Translations under genes and position numbers: made by a program | Notes under the pieces: generated by a model | The model's input: the letters and a program-made list of their open reading frames with translations, nothing else | Told to the model about the DNA's origin: nothing | Database searches by the model: none | Part shown: in pieces, positions 1-10,195 of the stretch | How positions within the stretch are numbered: the stretch's first letter is position 1 | How the letters are laid out: each line of letters opens with the position of its first letter | DNA from: Centropus unirufus | Lineage: Eukaryota; Chordata; Aves; Cuculiformes; Centropidae | Assembly (NCBI GenBank): GCA_013397695.1 | Contig: VYZI01000033.1 | Span: 4,581,264-4,645,263, forward strand | Direction: 5' to 3' | DNA length: 64,000 nucleotides

Positions 1-438
1 GTTAATGCAGCAGCCACGCTGAATGCAATTAAACTTTACACCCCAACTTACTCAACAGCAACATCCACGTATCCATAAGGAAGTGCTTTTCTTTCACCCA
101 GCTTTAATTCAGCACTGAAATGATCGTCATTATACCACCAGCAGAGCATCATTTGCATTTCTTAGGAAAGAGTCCACTCATTTTACGTCTCCAAGGTCTG
201 ACGTAAAGTCTCCATTGCCTCGTGCTGTATTTCTGTATTCATTTCCACCACGCAAAGCAAGTCATCCAGTTGTTTTTAAATTCTTTGCACGTGAATAAAG
301 AATGATTTCCCATGGTGTGAGGCATGGAATGAACAGGGAACTAATGGGCTAAAGTCATGTGGGCCTACAGTAACTCTTCAACACGTCAGAGAAGAAAAAC
401 TCAGAAAATGTAGAAACAAATCAAAAAGCCGAACAATA
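1..438. other. Non-coding stretch, presumed PACC1 intron 1
   Basis: Unique-looking AT-rich sequence with no supported exon or recognisable repeat. Its intronic status follows only from the PACC1 exon 1 call downstream. Confidence 0.4.
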
Positions 439-1313
439 TGTGATGCCTGGATGGAGATCCGTGACAAGTGGTGTCCCTTGGCNNNNNNNNNNNNNNNNNN
501 NNNNNNNNNNNNNNNNNNNNNNNNNNNNNNNNNNNNNNNNNNNNNNNNNNNNNNNNNNNNNNNNNNNNNNNNNNNNNNNNNNNNNNNNNNNNNNNNNNNN
601 NNNNNNNNNNNNNNNNNNNNNNNNNNNNNNNNNNNNNNNNNNNNNNNNNNNNNNNNNNNNNNNNNNNNNNNNNNNNNNNNNNNNNNNNNNNNNNNNNNNN
701 NNNNNNNNNNNNNNNNNNNNNNNNNNNNNNNNNNNNNNNNNNNNNNNNNNNNNNNNNNNNNNNNNNNNNNNNNNNNNNNNNNNNNNNNNNNNNNNNNNNN
801 NNNNNNNNNNNNNNNNNNNNNNNNNNNNNNNNNNNNNNNNNNNNNNNNNNNNNNNNNNNNNNNNNNNNNNNNNNNNNNNNNNNNNNNNNNNNNNNNNNNN
901 NNNNNNNNNNNNNNNNNNNNNNNNNNNNNNNNTCAGCCTGGAGAAGAAAAGGCTCCAAGGAAACCTTAGAGCAGCCTTCCAGTACCTGAAGCCTACAAGA
1001 AAGCTGTGGAGGGATATTTGACAAAGCCATGTAGTGATAGGACAAGGGGAATGGCTATAAATTAGAAAAGGGAAGATTTAGGTTGAACATTAGGAAAGAA
1101 TTCTTCACGATAAAGGTGGTGAAGCACTGGAACTGGCTGCCCAGGGAGGCTGTGGCTGCCCGTTCCCTGGCAGTGGTCAAGGCCAGGTCAGAGGGGGCCT
1201 TGAACAGCCTGGTCAGGTGGGAGATGTCCCTGCCCATGGCAGGAGAGTTCAAACTAGATGATCTTTACGGTCCATTCCAACCCAAACCATCCTGTGATTC
1301 AGTGTTTTATGAT
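439..1313 (+). mobile_element. CR1 LINE copy, 5'-truncated, interrupted by an assembly gap
   Basis: Left of the N run, 445-482 reads WRSVTSGVP, the reverse transcriptase motif usually followed by QGS in CR1. Right of it, from 933, the frame reads SLEKKRLQGNL, followed by the familiar 3' UTR blocks (AGGAAAGAATTCTTCACG, CTGCCCAGGGAGGCTGTGG, GGTCCATTCCAACCCAAACC). It ends near CCTGTGATTCAGTG. Both flanks have the same orientation, so the missing bases are probably CR1 too. It is a dead copy lying in what would be PACC1 intron 1. Confidence 0.85.
483..932. other. Assembly gap (450 N)
   Basis: A run of 450 unknown bases inside a CR1 copy. Open frames drawn across it are artefacts. Confidence 0.99.
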
Positions 1314-2429
1314 CTCTGCTCACCAGGCATAAGCTTTCCTAGTTTCACATAGTTTTCACAGTTTCATAAGCTTTTCCCACATAAAAGAGTGAAGGACAGC
1401 TGGTCAAAAGCAGGAGCGCTGACACTGCCCTGGGCGCAGCGAGTTGGTTGAGATGATGTGTAAGACCCCCTAAACACCAAGTAATTTCCCTGTGAATCCC
1501 AAACACCTGACTTGACAAGAGATGACATTCCATAACCTCCCTGAGGCCACCAAGAGCCTAGTGCTCAGCATTCCCACCCGGACCGTACAAGGCACAGGAG
1601 CACAGACCCACAGAGCGAGACTCACAGACAGACTGAGCTACAGACCCTTAAAGACTGAGAAGCAAGCGCAGCATTACTGCCCGACAGCCAACTCCGGTCT
1701 CTCCACGCTGGACAGAATCCTCAGACCAAGGCAACCGTGCCCACCCTCACAGACCAGCTCTTCCTACATCTTCATTTGGATAAGGAGGTGAAGCACAGTG
1801 CCAGCACAAGAGGAACACAAACTTCCAGGGCAGGTGAGGTTGCAGAGATAAGGCAGGATGGCAGGAGCAGGAAGGACATGACCTTTGCTGAGCATTTCTC
1901 CAAGGCTCAGCGTGTGCAGCTGAGAAAGGAAGAACCGCAGGAGCCTGCTCGTGACCCAGCAGCTCCTTTTCAGTCCCGCATACGGACAAACAAGCTCAGG
2001 AAGCGCACCAACAGACATCTGGGCATCCTGGCCAGTGGCACGAGCATCCCAGAGTGCTCCAGGTGCAGGAGAAGGAATCGAGCGCAGCCACTGCACTTAG
2101 ACCCCATCCAGACTTGCACCGCGGAGTCTGGGACAATCCCAAGCTTTCGGAGCAGCGCCAGGAGGAGCCGGCACACACGGTGGAAACATAACGTGCAGAG
2201 TCCAGTCCATGCTTCCAGCACCAACGCGGCTTCATTAAAGCCTCTCAAGAACCTCCTCTAAATACAAGCTCCCACAGGAGTTAATTTCATCCGGATAATA
2301 AGTCCTTCCCACTGGATAAACCCCTCTTAAATAAAAGGAGAACTTGTCCACGCAGGCCTTTTGCTGGCCCACTGATTCACCCCTTTCCGATGCCTTCCAG
2401 CCTGGCACGAAATCTAGCGGCTGGAACTA
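1314..2429. other. Non-coding stretch between CR1 and CpG island, presumed PACC1 intron 1
   Basis: Moderately GC-rich sequence holding overlapping open frames on both strands (longest 1737-2261 +, 174 codons). None resembles a known family, and no minus-strand frame resembles the transmembrane-bearing second exon expected of PACC1. I see no other feature. Confidence 0.4.
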
Positions 2430-2895
2430 GGCAGACAGCACGAACCCGAACCGGGACGCGTTAAACCAGAGCCCAGGGGAAGGCAGGCGCCCGCATCCCG
2501 TTTTCCCGCAGGATGCAAACACGTTCCCTGCCGCAAGCCGCCGCCGATTTTGGCACGGAACGCTCTCCTCCGCATCGGGAGAGCCGGGAACGAGCGCGGA
2601 ACGGAGCCCGCAGGCTTGGATACGCAAAGCCATTCCCTATCCTCCTTGGCGGGAGGATACCGAGGCCCTCCGCTCCAGGGGCGGGAGCTGCGGCACCCAG
2701 CTCGCCGCTCCCCTCTCCCGATCCCGGCTTGGGAAGTCGCAGCGCGCGGCAGACACCCGCTCCCGGCTCGCCCGACCGCTGCCCGCGGTTTTTCCAGCCC
2801 TCTTAAAGGCAAAACCTGGATGCGAGCGTGCCCAAACGCCCCAGCCCGAGCCAGCTGCTTCCCGGCTGCCCGTCCCGTCCCACCGCACCCCGCAC

Positions 2896-2931
2896 CTCCT
2901 CGTAGGACGCGGGCACCTCCGCCCGGAGCAT
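2896..2931 (-). CDS. PACC1: Candidate first coding exon of PACC1 (TMEM206), 12 codons
   Basis: On the minus strand, inside a CpG island, an ATG at 2931-2929 opens a short frame reading MLRAEVPASYEE. It is followed directly by GTGCGG, a plausible splice donor (GAG|GTGCGG, phase 0). This resembles the N-terminus of vertebrate PACC1, which begins M-I-R-x-E-L-x-x-S-Y-x-E as I recall it; I count six identities in twelve plus conservative changes. PACC1 is a two-pass plasma and endosomal membrane protein that forms the proton-activated chloride channel. NENF is its known divergent neighbour, which supports the call. Only this exon is in the window; nothing from 1 to 2895 on the minus strand resembles the next exon with its transmembrane segment. 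A longer GC-driven open frame on the same strand (2414-2956) is in another reading frame and is not the gene. The call rests on a very short match plus synteny. Confidence 0.6.
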
Positions 2932-2995
2932 GGCACGGGCCCCCGCGCAGAGACACGCAGGCGCCGGGAGCCCCGCACCGCTTCCCGCAGCGGGA

Positions 2996-3014
2996 GCTGC
3001 TGGGAGCCGTAGTC
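2996..3014 (-). promoter_or_regulatory. ZNF143/SBS-like promoter motif
   Basis: The minus strand reads GACTACGGCTCCCAGCAGC, close to the ACTACA(A/T)(C/T)TCCCAGCA core bound by ZNF143/THAP11 at many CpG-island promoters. It lies about 65 bases upstream of the candidate PACC1 ATG and in the usual orientation. The ACTAC and CTCCCAGCA halves are intact; the linker differs (GG in place of AA or AT). Confidence 0.55.
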
Positions 3015-3085
3015 CGCCGGGAGCCGCGCCGGGGCGGGGTTGGGACGCAGCCGCCCCGGCCCCAGCGGCTTAGGCTGGAGGCGGG

Positions 3086-3277
3086 ACGTGGGGAAGGAAT
3101 TCTTCGGGATGAGGGACTGGCACAGGTTGCCCAGGGAAGCTGTGGATGCCCCCATCCCGGAGGTGCTCAAGGCCAGGTTGGATGAGCCTCGAGCGGCCTG
3201 GGCTGGTGGGGTTGGAAGTGGATGGGCTTTAAGGTCCTTTCCAACCCAAACCATTCTGGGACTCTGTATCCACCCCT
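3086..3277 (+). mobile_element. CR1 LINE 3' end fragment
   Basis: Carries GGAAGGAATTCTTCGGGATG, GCACAGGTTGCCCAGGGAAG, GTGCTCAAGGCCAGGTTGGA and TCCTTTCCAACCCAAACC in order, which are CR1 3' UTR landmarks. The 5' end is truncated and abuts the CpG island of the presumed PACC1 promoter. Confidence 0.9.
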
Positions 3278-3486
3278 GTTTTCCACGTCCAGACTGCAGG
3301 GGATGGAGCAGGTGCACATCAAAGGTTCTTCCAGCTTCCAGAGCTCAATTCCTACCGGGCGCTCAAGCTGTGGGCAGTGGGGCTGCTCGTTGCGCCCATA
3401 CGTGGGTTTTGGGGAAGGCTTATAGGGACGTCCACTCTACGGAAGACACTGAGGCATGCTCTGTAGTGGGAGCTTTTCCTGCACCA

Positions 3487-3790
3487 CACACTCAGAATCA
3501 GAGATCACTGAGGTTGGAAAAGATCTCAAAGGTCCTCCAAGTCCAATCGTCAGCCCCACGCCACCATTCCCGCTAAAACATATCCCGAAGTGTCATGTCT
3601 ACCCAGTTTTTGAACACCTCCAGGGATGGTTATTCCACCACTTCCCTGGGCAGCCTGCTCCAATGCCTCATCGCTCTTTCTGTAAAGAATTTTTTCCCAT
3701 TATCCAGTCTAAATCTCCCCGGGTGCAACTTGAGGCCATTTCCTCCCATCCTATCACTTGTTATTTGGGAAAAGAGACTACAATACAAAC
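3487..3790 (-). mobile_element. CR1 LINE 3' end fragment, antisense
   Basis: Reads as reverse complement of the CR1 3' UTR: GAGGTTGGAAAAGATCTC, CTTCCCTGGGCAGCCTGCTC, AAATCTCCCCGGGTGCAACT and CCATTTCCTCCCATCC in order. It is 5'-truncated and lies between the two promoters. Confidence 0.9.
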
Positions 3791-5947
3791 TCTCTTACTT
3801 GAGACTGAAATAGGCTGGAAAAACAATTAAAAACAAGTTTCCCAGCTCTCCCCAAGATACACACAATATTGCTTTGAGGGGGGCTTAATTGTTTTTCATT
3901 TTTGCTGCTCAAGGCTGTTAGCAAAACACCAAACCAACAGGTTCACTTGGCAACCAGACAGAACTTCTGCAGGGCTCCTGGGAAGACCCACCCACGCGGC
4001 ACCAGAGGAGGAACAGCAGCACTGGGGTGTCCCAGAAAGATAAAAGCCAAAACTACGTTAAGAGCTGACTCCTGAGCCATCTGTCCACAAACACTGACAC
4101 AGATATTTTTCTTCCCCAGCACAGAAGTAAGTGTTTCGCCACTGAGAAGAAGCGTGCCCGACGTTTCTTCCACTGCGATGCAACGCCGTAGTGGAGACCC
4201 TTCTCAGCCGATCATTTCCCTGTGCCAAAGACCTACACCAAGTAAGTTAATAACCAAGGACTGAATTCCTTTGACAAAAACCCTAATGAGTAGCTTTTTC
4301 ACTCAAGAAAAAAGTATTTCAGTTCTTTTTAATTTTTGAGATGCCCGTGGTTCAAAGGCAGGCTCTGACTCACCCACAAATCAATCAGACTTCAGACAGA
4401 TGTTGGCCAGCATTCAGCACTTGCAGCCCTCTCCTGGGGAGACACTAATAAATAATTATTTCAGAATAAAAGGTAAATCTATAATGTGACTTGAGCCAAA
4501 CTGACAAATTAGACTTTTGCATATTTCCCAGCAGCATGGGGCAAGCCATGCAGGGCATTTGCAGGCAGAGCAACCAGGAAAATGCCAAAGCTCGTTCTTG
4601 CATGGAGTGTTCAGGAGCTGTTTTGCCTAAACCCTTATTAAAGGTCACTTTTCTGCTTGACATTTCCTACCTGTCTTATGCCGTGTGGAGTCAGCAAATG
4701 GATGCGATGGACAGCCAGGCTGGGAAGCCCATCCTGAAGCCCAGCTGTTGTTACAGCAGTGTAGGCAAACTTCACTGCCTGAGGAGAACCACAGTAATCA
4801 CTTTGTGAACTTTCACCCTCACAGGACCCCTGCCCGGCTCGCCACACTGGATAGCATCCTGCGGCACTCAGCTCCCATATGGACACAGCAACTTGCCTTC
4901 TCCATGCCTGGCTTTGCAGGCTTGGCCTGGCTCCTCACACAAGAGGCCACGCGGCCCATTGGTTGTCCTCCCTCCCCTGTGCTTCTCATCTTCGTCATTT
5001 AGAGGAGAACAATGGACACGTTTCTTTAGATTAGCTATTTCAGCTCTGATGACAGCAATGTACAGAAATCCTGTTAGGCTGCCTGTGGAAAAGGGCACTA
5101 CTTCAGGCAACATAGGTGGCCTCTGAGGCAGATGTATGGATTTTACGCAGAAAGAGATTACAAACAATCCTTACAGCAAAGATCAAACCCATTTCTATCT
5201 CTTATTTACTGCCCAGACCCTGCTCCGGAGTGTTCAGCTTTCACAATGCATTGGGCAAGGAACAGAATGACCAAGTAGGGATTTGAATTCCAGCATGGTA
5301 GCCAGGAAGACCGGGTGCTTGCCTGAGCTGGCACGGGCAGGATGCAGGAACAACCACAAACCGCAGATGAAATGCAAAGAGTGAATCTATTTTTGTTACC
5401 TTGTGAACCGGTGGATCTCCAAAACACCCCGGCAAGCGGGAACGCAGGCACCGGTGAGCTTCGGAGTCTGCTTTGGAACCTGCTGGCTTTGCCTGTGTAT
5501 CAAGGATTCACACAGGCATCATTTCCCACTGTGCTTTGGTCTTTCCCAAAGCAGGATAGGAATCTCAAGGATTCTCTTTGTTTGCTAGGGCGCCTCCGTG
5601 TTTATCCCAGGCCTGCATTATCTGAACGCGAAGGTTCTGCTTGTTGGGCGCACGAGGCTGAGCAATGCTTGGGATGATATATGTGGTTTTCTACACTGCA
5701 GCTGCAAGTCCCTCGGGAGCGTTTGCAGTCATCCTCACCAGCCTTCCGTTATATTCCTGGAGTGCTGCAGCAGCAAACAGCCAGGGTTCAAATCCTTCAA
5801 GCCCTCGCCAGCCCTGCAGAGAAGGATGCAATGTATATGAGTTGTAAATAGGCCCTAATTTTCTTAATTCTCTCTGGAATTACAAATGTCAAACTGCTTA
5901 TTCTTCTGCCAGCCCAGAATGTTTCCCTGTGCGCTCTTTATAGCACG
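3791..5947. other. Intergenic sequence between the PACC1 and NENF promoters
   Basis: No supported exon. Short open frames on both strands show no recognisable domain. I see no repeat family that I can name here. Confidence 0.45.
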
Positions 5948-6452
5948 GGGAAATCACACCAACACGTGCCTGGAGTACGGCATCCTGTTCTGGAGCCCAC
6001 AGGGCAGGAAGGATCAGTTGGCGTGGGTCCAGAGGAGGCTACAGAGATGGTCAGAGGGCTGGAGCACCTCTGCTAGGAGGACAGGATGAGAGCTGTGCTT
6101 GCTCAGCCTGGAGAAGGCTCCAGGGAGATCTCATACCGCCTTGCAGTGAAAGGGGGGATGTGGGAAAGCTAGGATGGGGCACTTTATCAGGGAGTGCAGT
6201 GACAGGATGAGGAATAACGGGGTTAGGCGGGAAGAGGGGAGATTTAGATTAGATAGCAGGAAGAAACTCTTCCCCATGAGGGTGAGGAGGCACTGGCACA
6301 GGTTTTCCAAGGAAGCTGTGGATGCCCCATCCCTGGAGATGTCCAAGGTCAGGTTGGAGCAGCCTGGGCTGGTGGGAGGTGCCCCTGCCCATAGCAGGGG
6401 GCTTGGAATGCATGGGCTTTTATGTCCCTTCCAGTCTGGGATCTGAGTCTGG
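5948..6452 (+). mobile_element. CR1 LINE copy, 5'-truncated
   Basis: Begins near the block encoding the end of the CR1 polymerase (CCTGGAGTACGGCATCCTGT, CCAGAGGAGGCTACAGAGAT, AGGGCTGGAGCACCTCTGC). It continues through CAGCCTGGAGAAGG and the 3' UTR to GTCCCTTCCAGTCTGGGATC. It ends about 190 bases before the NENF CpG island. Confidence 0.9.
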
Positions 6453-6639
6453 GATCAATTTGAAAATTCCCTACTTGTGCTCCCCTTCCTTAGGCCAAAA
6501 ACGTCAGGCTGCTGGTGCTTCATTAAGTCGCAAGGACGAAGCCTGCCGTGCGCGCGCTGGTGCTGGGAAGGAACATCAAAAGCAGCCAGCAGAGAAGCTC
6601 CATGGAGGAGGGGAATGTGGGAAATCTCCCACGAGCGGC

Positions 6640-7110
6640 CGGCAGCTGCGGCGCTGGACGCGGCCCCCACCCTCGGGCGCCTCCTCGGAGGGAGCGTGGG
6701 CGGGGCCAGAGGCAGCGGCTGGGACCAATGGGGCGTGACCAAGGGGGCGGGCTTGATAGAGTGGGCGTGGCCTGAAGAAAAGGACCACGCTGAATGGGGC
6801 GGGGTCTCCTATGAGGGCGGGGCTTGGCGAGTAGGCGGGGCCCAAGCGCAGGGAGCCCCCTGAGTGGGCGGTGCTGCGGCGTGGGCGGGGCCTGGGCGGG
6901 GCGGCATGGCCGCGCTGCTCCTGCCGCTCGTGCTGGGCTCCCTGCTGGCCCCGGCCCTGCCGCATCCCGGGCGGGAGCCGCGCGTGCAGCCGGCGCCCCC
7001 GGCCCCCGTGCGGCTGTTCACCGAGCCCGAGCTGGCGGGATACGACGGGCGGCAGGTAGGGGCGGGCGGCGGGGCAGCGCCCAGCCTCGCCCGCTGCTCC
7101 TTCCCTCCCT
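6640..7110 (+). promoter_or_regulatory. NENF: CpG-island promoter and first exon of NENF
   Basis: A CpG-dense block surrounds the NENF start codon. It has a CCAAT box (6725-6729, within GACCAATGG) and no evident TATA box. GC boxes (GGGCGGGG-like) lie at 6698-6705, 6744-6751, 6796-6804, 6815-6822, 6833-6840, 6866-6871, 6883-6890 and 6894-6901, and GGGCGTG variants at 6731-6737 and 6763-6769. The last GC box ends five bases before the ATG, so some boxes may be in the 5' UTR. The pattern suggests Sp1/KLF-driven broad, housekeeping-type transcription; the start site itself cannot be read from sequence. Confidence 0.8.
6694..6904 (+). repeat. Degenerate tandem array of GC boxes, about 17-18 bp period
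   Basis: The central C of successive GGGCGKG cores falls at 6701, 6734, 6748, 6766, 6800, 6818, 6836, 6869, 6886 and 6897. Most steps are 17-18 bp or about twice that (33-34 bp); the 14 and 11 bp steps are exceptions. Between cores the sequence is variable but often CT- or CC-led (GGGGCTTGG, GGGGCCCAA, GGGGCCTGG). This looks like a decayed minisatellite whose units each carry a GC box. Confidence 0.6.
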
Positions 7111-10100
7111 CCCTCCCACCCTCGCAGGAATTACGGAATAACTTGATTTTTTCAGGCATCGGCGGGAAGTTTGTTGGCATTCGGGGGCTGCTGAGCTGCT
7201 GTCGGTCGCTCCTGGCGCGTGCCCCTTTTATCCAGTGCCTCCTTGAGGCGGCACTCGTGCCAGGGAATTTCCTCTTACCCCAAACTGGAGCCGAAGTAAT
7301 TTTCTCTCCATGATTCCTTAAGCCATGCCCTTAGACCCTTCATTTTTTCCTGCCTATGAGATTATAGAAATAACAAAGCAATTAAAAGCTTTTAGCTGCC
7401 TGTGACACAGAAATCTCCATGTTCAAAATGGTCAGAGTCCTTTGTGGATACACACCCATCTTCTCCCTAGGAAAACTTGCTGCCTGACCTCAGGATCCCT
7501 GGAAAAAACTGCCCCGCAGCTGACTAAAAATCTCTTTTATGCATAAAAGACAAAGCAGACGCACCTGCTTGTTAAAAAAAACAGATGGAGCAGATCAGGT
7601 CTGTGTGTGCTCATGAATTTATCCCTTGTTCTCCCAGTCTCATAAAGAATGCTCTCGGCCATGGACCTTTTATCCTGGGCAATGTCCATCTGCAGTAGGA
7701 ACGGGAAGATGCAGTTGATCATCTCTAAATGGATGTATCATGAGTTACGTGTCTTCTCTGGTTGTGATATTTAGATGAATAGATGAGAAAGATTCATCCC
7801 ATATGCTTAAATCCTCAAAAATAATCTTGGAAACAGTTTAAATCACAAGGAATTTCAAGAGAGATAATGTGTGTGTTTGTGTGCACAAGCAAACAAGAGA
7901 ATGTCATTCTCTTCTTTGCCTCCTGGGTGCTCATGGATTTCATAGCTATAAATAGCGGTATTGCCTGGACTCAAGTGCTGAGAGGATGCTGATGGTTTGC
8001 TTTCCAGGAAGGACAGCCCATTTACCTGGCAGTGAAGGGAGTAGTATTTGATGTCACTTCTGGAAAAGGTGAGTTATCATCTCCTCTCTCACCTGCTTTG
8101 TTTTCATGCTATTATTCAGTCATTTGTTTTTAAACATCCTCAATCTGTTAGAAGCATGCAGTTCAGTTGCAGTAAAATAATATACCTTTTCCTTTTTTAA
8201 AAAAAAAATCTCTGTTCTCGTGTGCTGCCACGCTAAGGTTTTGTCTGAAAGTTACACACGTTTGACATTCTGGTACGCGTACACAGCAAGCCAGTGCACT
8301 CCAGATAGCTGGAGTGCTGACAAAAAAAAGCACTGAAGACATCTGCCCAGGCCTCTGAATCCTTCCCAGATGTGGGATCAGCCCACCTGGAAGCCAGTGC
8401 TACAGCATTTTATTGTACTGGGTACATGAACTGGCCAGATCAAAGCTAACCTGGAGGCAATGGTATTGCACTACACAATATCAGGAGTGCCACAGCTTCG
8501 TACTTCCTTTCCTGCTGGTGCTGGCCTACCTGTGCCTGGTCAAAACTCTTAGAAGAGCTCTCTTAAGATTTTGGAGGGGAAAAGAAGAATAAATATTTGT
8601 TCTCCTTTACAATTTTCTTACATCTAAACCATTTATTGCTGTGTATGCTCTTTGTGCTTTCCTTAAGAAATACAAATGTTTTCATTCAAACCTGAGTTAC
8701 TTAATCCGATTTAAAGCTCTAAAGATGAAAAACACCTTCAGCTCAAAAGACAAAAACACCTTCAACTGCGAGCTAGCTGAAAATAGTCTTTATGAATTGT
8801 ATCTTGGGATTTTACTGTTTTGTTTGGGTTTTTTTTTAGTGGGAACTGGGAAAGGTAGCACACGTGCTGTAAAATGTTTGAAGAGACCAAGGGGGTTCTG
8901 ATTGCTCACCTTAATGTAATGGGCAAACTAATGGCTTGCTGCTTTGTTTGTACTAAGCTTGTTAATGCAGCTTGCCTGGACATAGGCATGGGCTGATCTT
9001 CAAACCAGACTGGACAAAGTCTGGAGTCTACAAACCCTGCATGAGAATGTGAAGCACAGCTCCCTTAAAATTAAGTCATTTTTAAGAGCATTTTTTAAAA
9101 TTAGTTTATTCACCGGTTGTATTGTACAACAACATACTCTGTGTTTTTAAGGACTTGAAAATACTAGCAAAAAGTAGCAAGTCAAAAGTTAGTTTTGGAA
9201 AGAAGAGCTTAGGCTTCAGTTGTTCCTTTCCATTCACTGACAAGCGTAGCAGGTTGGTGGAATTTAGAGGCTGAGCATAAGCTGTGCATGGTCAGATCAT
9301 CACTGGCTTTTTTTAATCTAACAGAATTTTATGGAAAAGGAGCTCCATACAATGCTTTGGCTGGAAAAGACTCAACAAGAGGAGTTGCCAAGATGTCTCT
9401 GGATCCAGCAGATCTTACTCATGACATAGTAAGAAACTGGACTGTTCGTTTCATTCCATTTTGCAAAGTTTTCTTCTTTTGCTTTGTGTTCTGCTAGTCA
9501 GTGCATATGAAAAGCTCAGAAACATCAACAACGATAACATTAATCTGTATTGATGTATTTAAGTTGATTCACATCTTTTAATTTGAACCCAAAATGCATC
9601 AGTATTCTTTAAATAGATAAAATGGGTATGTATTTACTGCTCAGGAAAGGTTCAGTGCTAACAGCCTCAAAGAGGAAAGCTTTTAATCTATGAAGTCGAT
9701 ACAATTTATGTAAGCGCTTGAGGGGGAAATTACTTGCAGATTAAAAAGATGCTTCCAAAGAGAATAAATCACTTTGTCAATTGATTTAGTTTAGCCTCTT
9801 GTCACTGACGTGGCAGTGGATGCTTCTGGCACTGGTTTGTTTGACCTGAATAAAGTTTTGTCAAGGATGAGTTTGAATGAAAAGGATAAAATTACAGGTT
9901 ATACTTCCAATTTTGCTAATCGTGCTCTGCAAAGCAAACCCAAAAGCTGACCCTAAGGTTTACAGTAAACAATGAAAAAAATGTAAATATCTGACCTTCA
10001 TTTCCATGTTTTATTTAGACAGGGCTCACAGAAGAGGAACTGAAATCCCTGGATGATATCTTCAATAATGTTTATAAGGCCAAATACCCAATTGTTGGCT

Positions 10101-10195
10101 ATACCTCTCGAAGAATTCTGAATGAGGATGGCAGCCCCAATCTAGACTTTAAACCTGAAGACCAGCCACATTTCAATGTTAAAGATGAGTTTTGA
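6906..10195 (+). CDS. NENF: Neudesin (NENF), complete four-exon coding region
   Basis: Coding exons are 6906-7055, 8008-8068, 9325-9428 and 10019-10195; introns of 952, 1256 and 590 bp are all GT-AG. Exons 1 and 3 end in phase 0, and exon 2 leaves one base that completes a Glu codon in exon 3. The product is 163 residues. Residues 1 to about 20 form a hydrophobic signal peptide. From about residue 36 (RLFTEPELAGYDG) to about 135 is a cytochrome b5-like heme/steroid-binding domain of the MAPR family, including GVVFDVTSGKEFYGKGAPY. By analogy with PGRMC1, Tyr73, Tyr79 and Lys127-Tyr128 match the heme-pocket positions. The C-terminus ends NVKDEF, a KDEL-like tail also present in mammalian neudesin. 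The family is a secreted/ER heme-dependent neurotrophic factor. The start has a good Kozak context (G at -3, G at +4). The signal-peptide region is somewhat shorter than in the 172-residue human protein. Identification is firm; function is by homology. Confidence 0.96.

Larger units (their letters stand above)
2430..3085 (-). promoter_or_regulatory. PACC1: CpG island, probable PACC1 promoter
   Basis: GC- and CpG-rich stretch with a GC box at 3031-3039 (GGGGCGGGG), a ZNF143-like motif at 2996-3014, and the candidate PACC1 exon at 2896-2931. It ends sharply at a CR1 fragment starting near 3086. Transcription would run leftward. Long open frames on both strands here are by-products of high GC. 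Confidence 0.65.

Noticed and set aside
401..1045. Several open frames spanning the first N run
   Set aside because: They exist only because N codons are not stops; the flanks are CR1 sequence.
2414..3317. Long overlapping frames on both strands in the CpG island (up to 226 codons)
   Set aside because: High GC suppresses stop codons. They are proline/arginine/glycine-rich without domains, and run into the adjacent CR1 or lack splice support.
6576..7180. Minus-strand and alternative-frame open frames across the NENF promoter and exon 1
   Set aside because: They are shadows of the GC-rich promoter and of NENF exon 1, which has a clear frame, Kozak context and splice donor.
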